NCBI GenBank assembly: GCA_964035795.1
Contig: OZ038327.1
Span: forward strand, 1,075,436-1,139,435
Reading direction: 5' to 3'
From: Pterobdella sp. o SKG-2022
Taxonomy: Eukaryota; Annelida; Clitellata; Hirudinida; Piscicolidae
DNA length: 64,000 bases
Under the pieces are notes generated by a model, which was not told the origin of the DNA, made no database searches, and saw nothing but the letters and a program-made list of their open reading frames with translations. Positions 61,853 to 64,000 of the stretch are shown piece by piece. How positions within the stretch are numbered: the stretch's first letter is position 1; each line of letters starts with the position of its first letter. Both the position numbers and the translations under genes were made by a program.

Positions 61853-64000
61853 TTATTTGTCAAAATAATTACTTAGCACATCGCACATGTCCACCACAAT
61901 CTTTCCGCCATTGTTCAGATCATGCATGGTTTGCAAAAAATTCTCTTGCAGCATCTGTTTTTCTTCACAGTGTTCTTCTTTCTTTGGTTTCAGTTCCAAT
62001 TGTCTATTTATAGGCCTCTTCGGTATTATGGAGTTCCTTTGTCTGATAGTTTTAGGTTCTCTTCTTCCAAAAAAATCGCGTGAAAGACCTCGTTTTATCC
62101 TGTATAAACTCGAAACCTTATGAGATAAGATAGAATCTTGCTTCTTTCTAGTATTTCTCAACCCCCATCTTTCGTTAAGACTCGGCTTGTAACCAGAAAC
62201 ATAGTTAGTTCTATAAGCATCCAAACCTCCACTTTTCAACCCTTCAAATCTTTTCCCTCTATCTCCGAGCAATGTTCCATTTCCTTTTGAACCCATTGAA
62301 TCCATGGGAGTAGATTTTTCTATCTTGAGCCTCGAATTGAACAGGTCAACAAAATCAACACTTCTTTCAATACTTGGCAACAACGCCACTTTTTTTTGAG
62401 ATTTCTTTCTTTCCATGAAAGATGCGGGTTTTTCTTTGTAGGTTTCGCTTAAAAATTTTTTAACAAACTCATTGTGCTTAGACGTATCTTCACTAGAAGA
62501 ATCTGATGAATCACCAGATGATTCTAGTGTTTTAAAAGTACTATCTTTGAATCCACGGAATGCTTTAGAACTTCTATTTTTAGATCCGTGGAGTATTTTA
62601 GAAATTTTGTCTTCAGAATCATAGAATTTTCTAGAATTTCTATCTTTAGAATCATGAGTCATTCTAAAACTTTCTTTATCAGAGCTCTCAGATTTTATTT
62701 CGTCCGAGTCCGTATGAAGTTTTTCTTTCGTTTTTTTTGGTTCCTTTTTCACAAGCGACTTGCTTTTTTCTTTTTTTTCTCGGCCTTCCTTCAAGGAATT
62801 GAGGTTTTTCCTCAAAGACTTACTGCGTTTAAGAAGTTTATTCAAACTTTTACGATACATACCATCGATGTGTTTACGATAGAGAGCTGCAATCTGTTGG
62901 TTTTGTCCCAAATCAGGCACATTTTCTAGTGCTTTTGGGCATGCCATTCCAGGAAGCTCTTCAAAAAAAGGCAGGTTTTTTAAAATAGAACGTTTTTCTG
63001 GCTTTTTCCCACTGTCACTGGCTTCTTCTTTAAAGCTTTTTGGGTTTATCTTTTTGGTTTCCTGCATTTCTTGCAGTTTTATCATAGCTTTCAAATTTTT
63101 TATATGCTCGTATAAGCTATTGACATTTCGTTCTTCTATATATATTTTTTTTTCAGTTTTCTTTTTTTTCTTTTTTTTCTTTTTTTTTTTTTCTTCTTTC
63201 TTTTTTTTCTTGATATTTTTTTCTCCGTTTATATTTTTTTCTTCATTTTTCTTTTTTCTTTCATTTTCTTTTTTCATTTTTTTTTCATACATTCTTTTCT
63301 CGTTCTTTTTTTCTTCATTCTTTTTTTTCCTTTCTCTTATCTTTTTTTCTCTTCTTTGTTTTTTTTCTTCTTCCGTTTCCTCTTTTTTTGATTTTTTTCC
63401 TCCAACCACTTCTTTTTGTTTTTTTTCTTTAATATCTTTGGCTTCTTCTTGAACACTAACTTTTGTTTCCGAACTCGAAATGTTTCTACATTCAACTTTT
63501 TTTTCGTCAGTCCATGTTACTTTTGGTTGGCAAGTTTTGTTGAGATACTTTTCCATTAGAAGATTTAGAAGTTTATCAAGAGAGGCGTCACCGAGACCAT
63601 CTTCAATATTACCACCCATATCACCTCTAAAACAACAACCATCACAACAACAACAATCACAACAAAAACCATCACAACAACCCTCATCACAACATCCTCT
63701 ATTACAACAACAACAATGGCAACATTTACTATCACGACATCCACCACCGCCACAACAACCCAAAGAACACTGTGGCGAAAGAATAGAAGGTCTCGAAGTT
63801 AAACAACAATTAGGAGCGCAACAACATTTTGAAGGAGAACAACAGCTTTTACAGCAACAACGTGGTTGACAACATGGCGGAAAAGATGGTGAACAAGATG
63901 GCGGGCAGCATCGCGGGCAACATGGGTTACAACTTGGCGAGCAAGATGGATTACAAGATGGCTGAGAAGTGCAGCACTTTGGTGCACAAAAACAATAGTT
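61853..64000 (-). CDS. Cys/Pro/Ser and Cys/Gly N-terminal, Lys-rich C-terminal protein, 5' end cut by window edge (715 aa visible)
   Basis: The frame is already open at base 64000 and runs 715 codons to a stop at 61853, so the true start lies outside. The visible N-terminus has Pro/Ser/Cys repeats (PSCNPSCSPSCNPCC, PRCCPPSC), then CC-rich Gly/Asp repeats (CCDEGCCDGFCCDCC). After that come an amphipathic helix (SLDKLLNLLMEKYLN) and a very Lys/Glu-rich run (about 190-275). A more ordinary segment (LPFFEELPGMACPKALENVP; AALYRKHIDGMYRKSLNKLL) precedes a Ser/Asp/Lys-rich tail ending MCDVLSNYFDK. In this gene the helix follows the Cys block instead of preceding it. A start at 63763 would be a TTG and has no support. 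Confidence 0.75.
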   Translation of the reverse strand, partial: NYCFCAPKCCTSQPSCNPSCSPSCNPCCPRCCPPSCSPSFPPCCQPRCCCKSCCSPSKCCCAPNCCLTSRPSILSPQCSLGCCGGGGCRDSKCCHCCCCNRGCCDEGCCDGFCCDCCCCDGCCFRGDMGGNIEDGLGDASLDKLLNLLMEKYLNKTCQPKVTWTDEKKVECRNISSSETKVSVQEEAKDIKEKKQKEVVGGKKSKKEETEEEKKQRREKKIRERKKKNEEKKNEKRMYEKKMKKENERKKKNEEKNINGEKNIKKKKKEEKKKKKKKKKKKTEKKIYIEERNVNSLYEHIKNLKAMIKLQEMQETKKINPKSFKEEASDSGKKPEKRSILKNLPFFEELPGMACPKALENVPDLGQNQQIAALYRKHIDGMYRKSLNKLLKRSKSLRKNLNSLKEGREKKEKSKSLVKKEPKKTKEKLHTDSDEIKSESSDKESFRMTHDSKDRNSRKFYDSEDKISKILHGSKNRSSKAFRGFKDSTFKTLESSGDSSDSSSEDTSKHNEFVKKFLSETYKEKPASFMERKKSQKKVALLPSIERSVDFVDLFNSRLKIEKSTPMDSMGSKGNGTLLGDRGKRFEGLKSGGLDAYRTNYVSGYKPSLNERWGLRNTRKKQDSILSHKVSSLYRIKRGLSRDFFGRREPKTIRQRNSIIPKRPINRQLELKPKKEEHCEEKQMLQENFLQTMHDLNNGGKIVVDMCDVLSNYFDK

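Noticed and set aside
63565..63763. Start codon at 63763 for the last gene
   Set aside because: It is a TTG inside a frame that is open to the window edge with the same Cys-rich composition. The real start must lie further upstream.

Overview
The window is animal (metazoan) nuclear DNA. The decisive evidence is a complete-looking 3' part of a Notch receptor gene on the minus strand (15498-25154). I read it as 21 exons with consensus splice sites and unbroken reading phase. The sequence is AT-rich and full of AAT, GATG, ATCC and AGT microsatellites. Introns are short, about 60 to 500 bases. This suggests an invertebrate with a fairly compact genome; I cannot name the phylum.

Layout. 1-14036: three minus-strand genes (one cut by the window edge) for cysteine/glycine-rich proteins with lysine/serine-rich flanks. 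The largest is a two-exon gene for about 3307 residues, whose two long reading frames are joined by a 62-base intron. 15498-25154: Notch, with nine EGF repeats decoded, three LNR modules, the heterodimerisation domain, the membrane segment, ankyrin repeats and a Gln-rich C-terminal tail with a degron-like motif. 25155-34477: 9.3 kb of AT-rich, microsatellite-laden DNA with no firm gene. 34478-64000: nine more genes, each one long reading frame (five plus, one minus, one plus, then two complete and one partial minus). Most again alternate Cys-Gly blocks with Lys/Ser/Glu-rich basic blocks. The cluster runs off both ends of the window.

The Cys/Gly genes form a family by architecture rather than by alignable sequence. 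They share basic N-termini without a signal peptide, a short amphipathic helix just before the Cys-Gly block in several members, Cys-x-x-Cys or Cys-Cys-Gly tandem repeats grown by in-frame minisatellites, and a long Lys/Ser-rich tail. Most carry, 170 to 390 bases upstream of the start codon and in the gene's own orientation, a related element: a CRE-like TGACGT core followed by TTAAAAGTTAA and A-rich DNA. The simplest reading is a co-regulated set of intracellular, disulfide-cross-linkable structural proteins. Sperm-tail or outer-dense-fibre-like material is one candidate, but nothing in the sequence proves the tissue or the function.

Notch appears to be an unrelated gene embedded in this cluster. 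I see no sign that it works with its neighbours.
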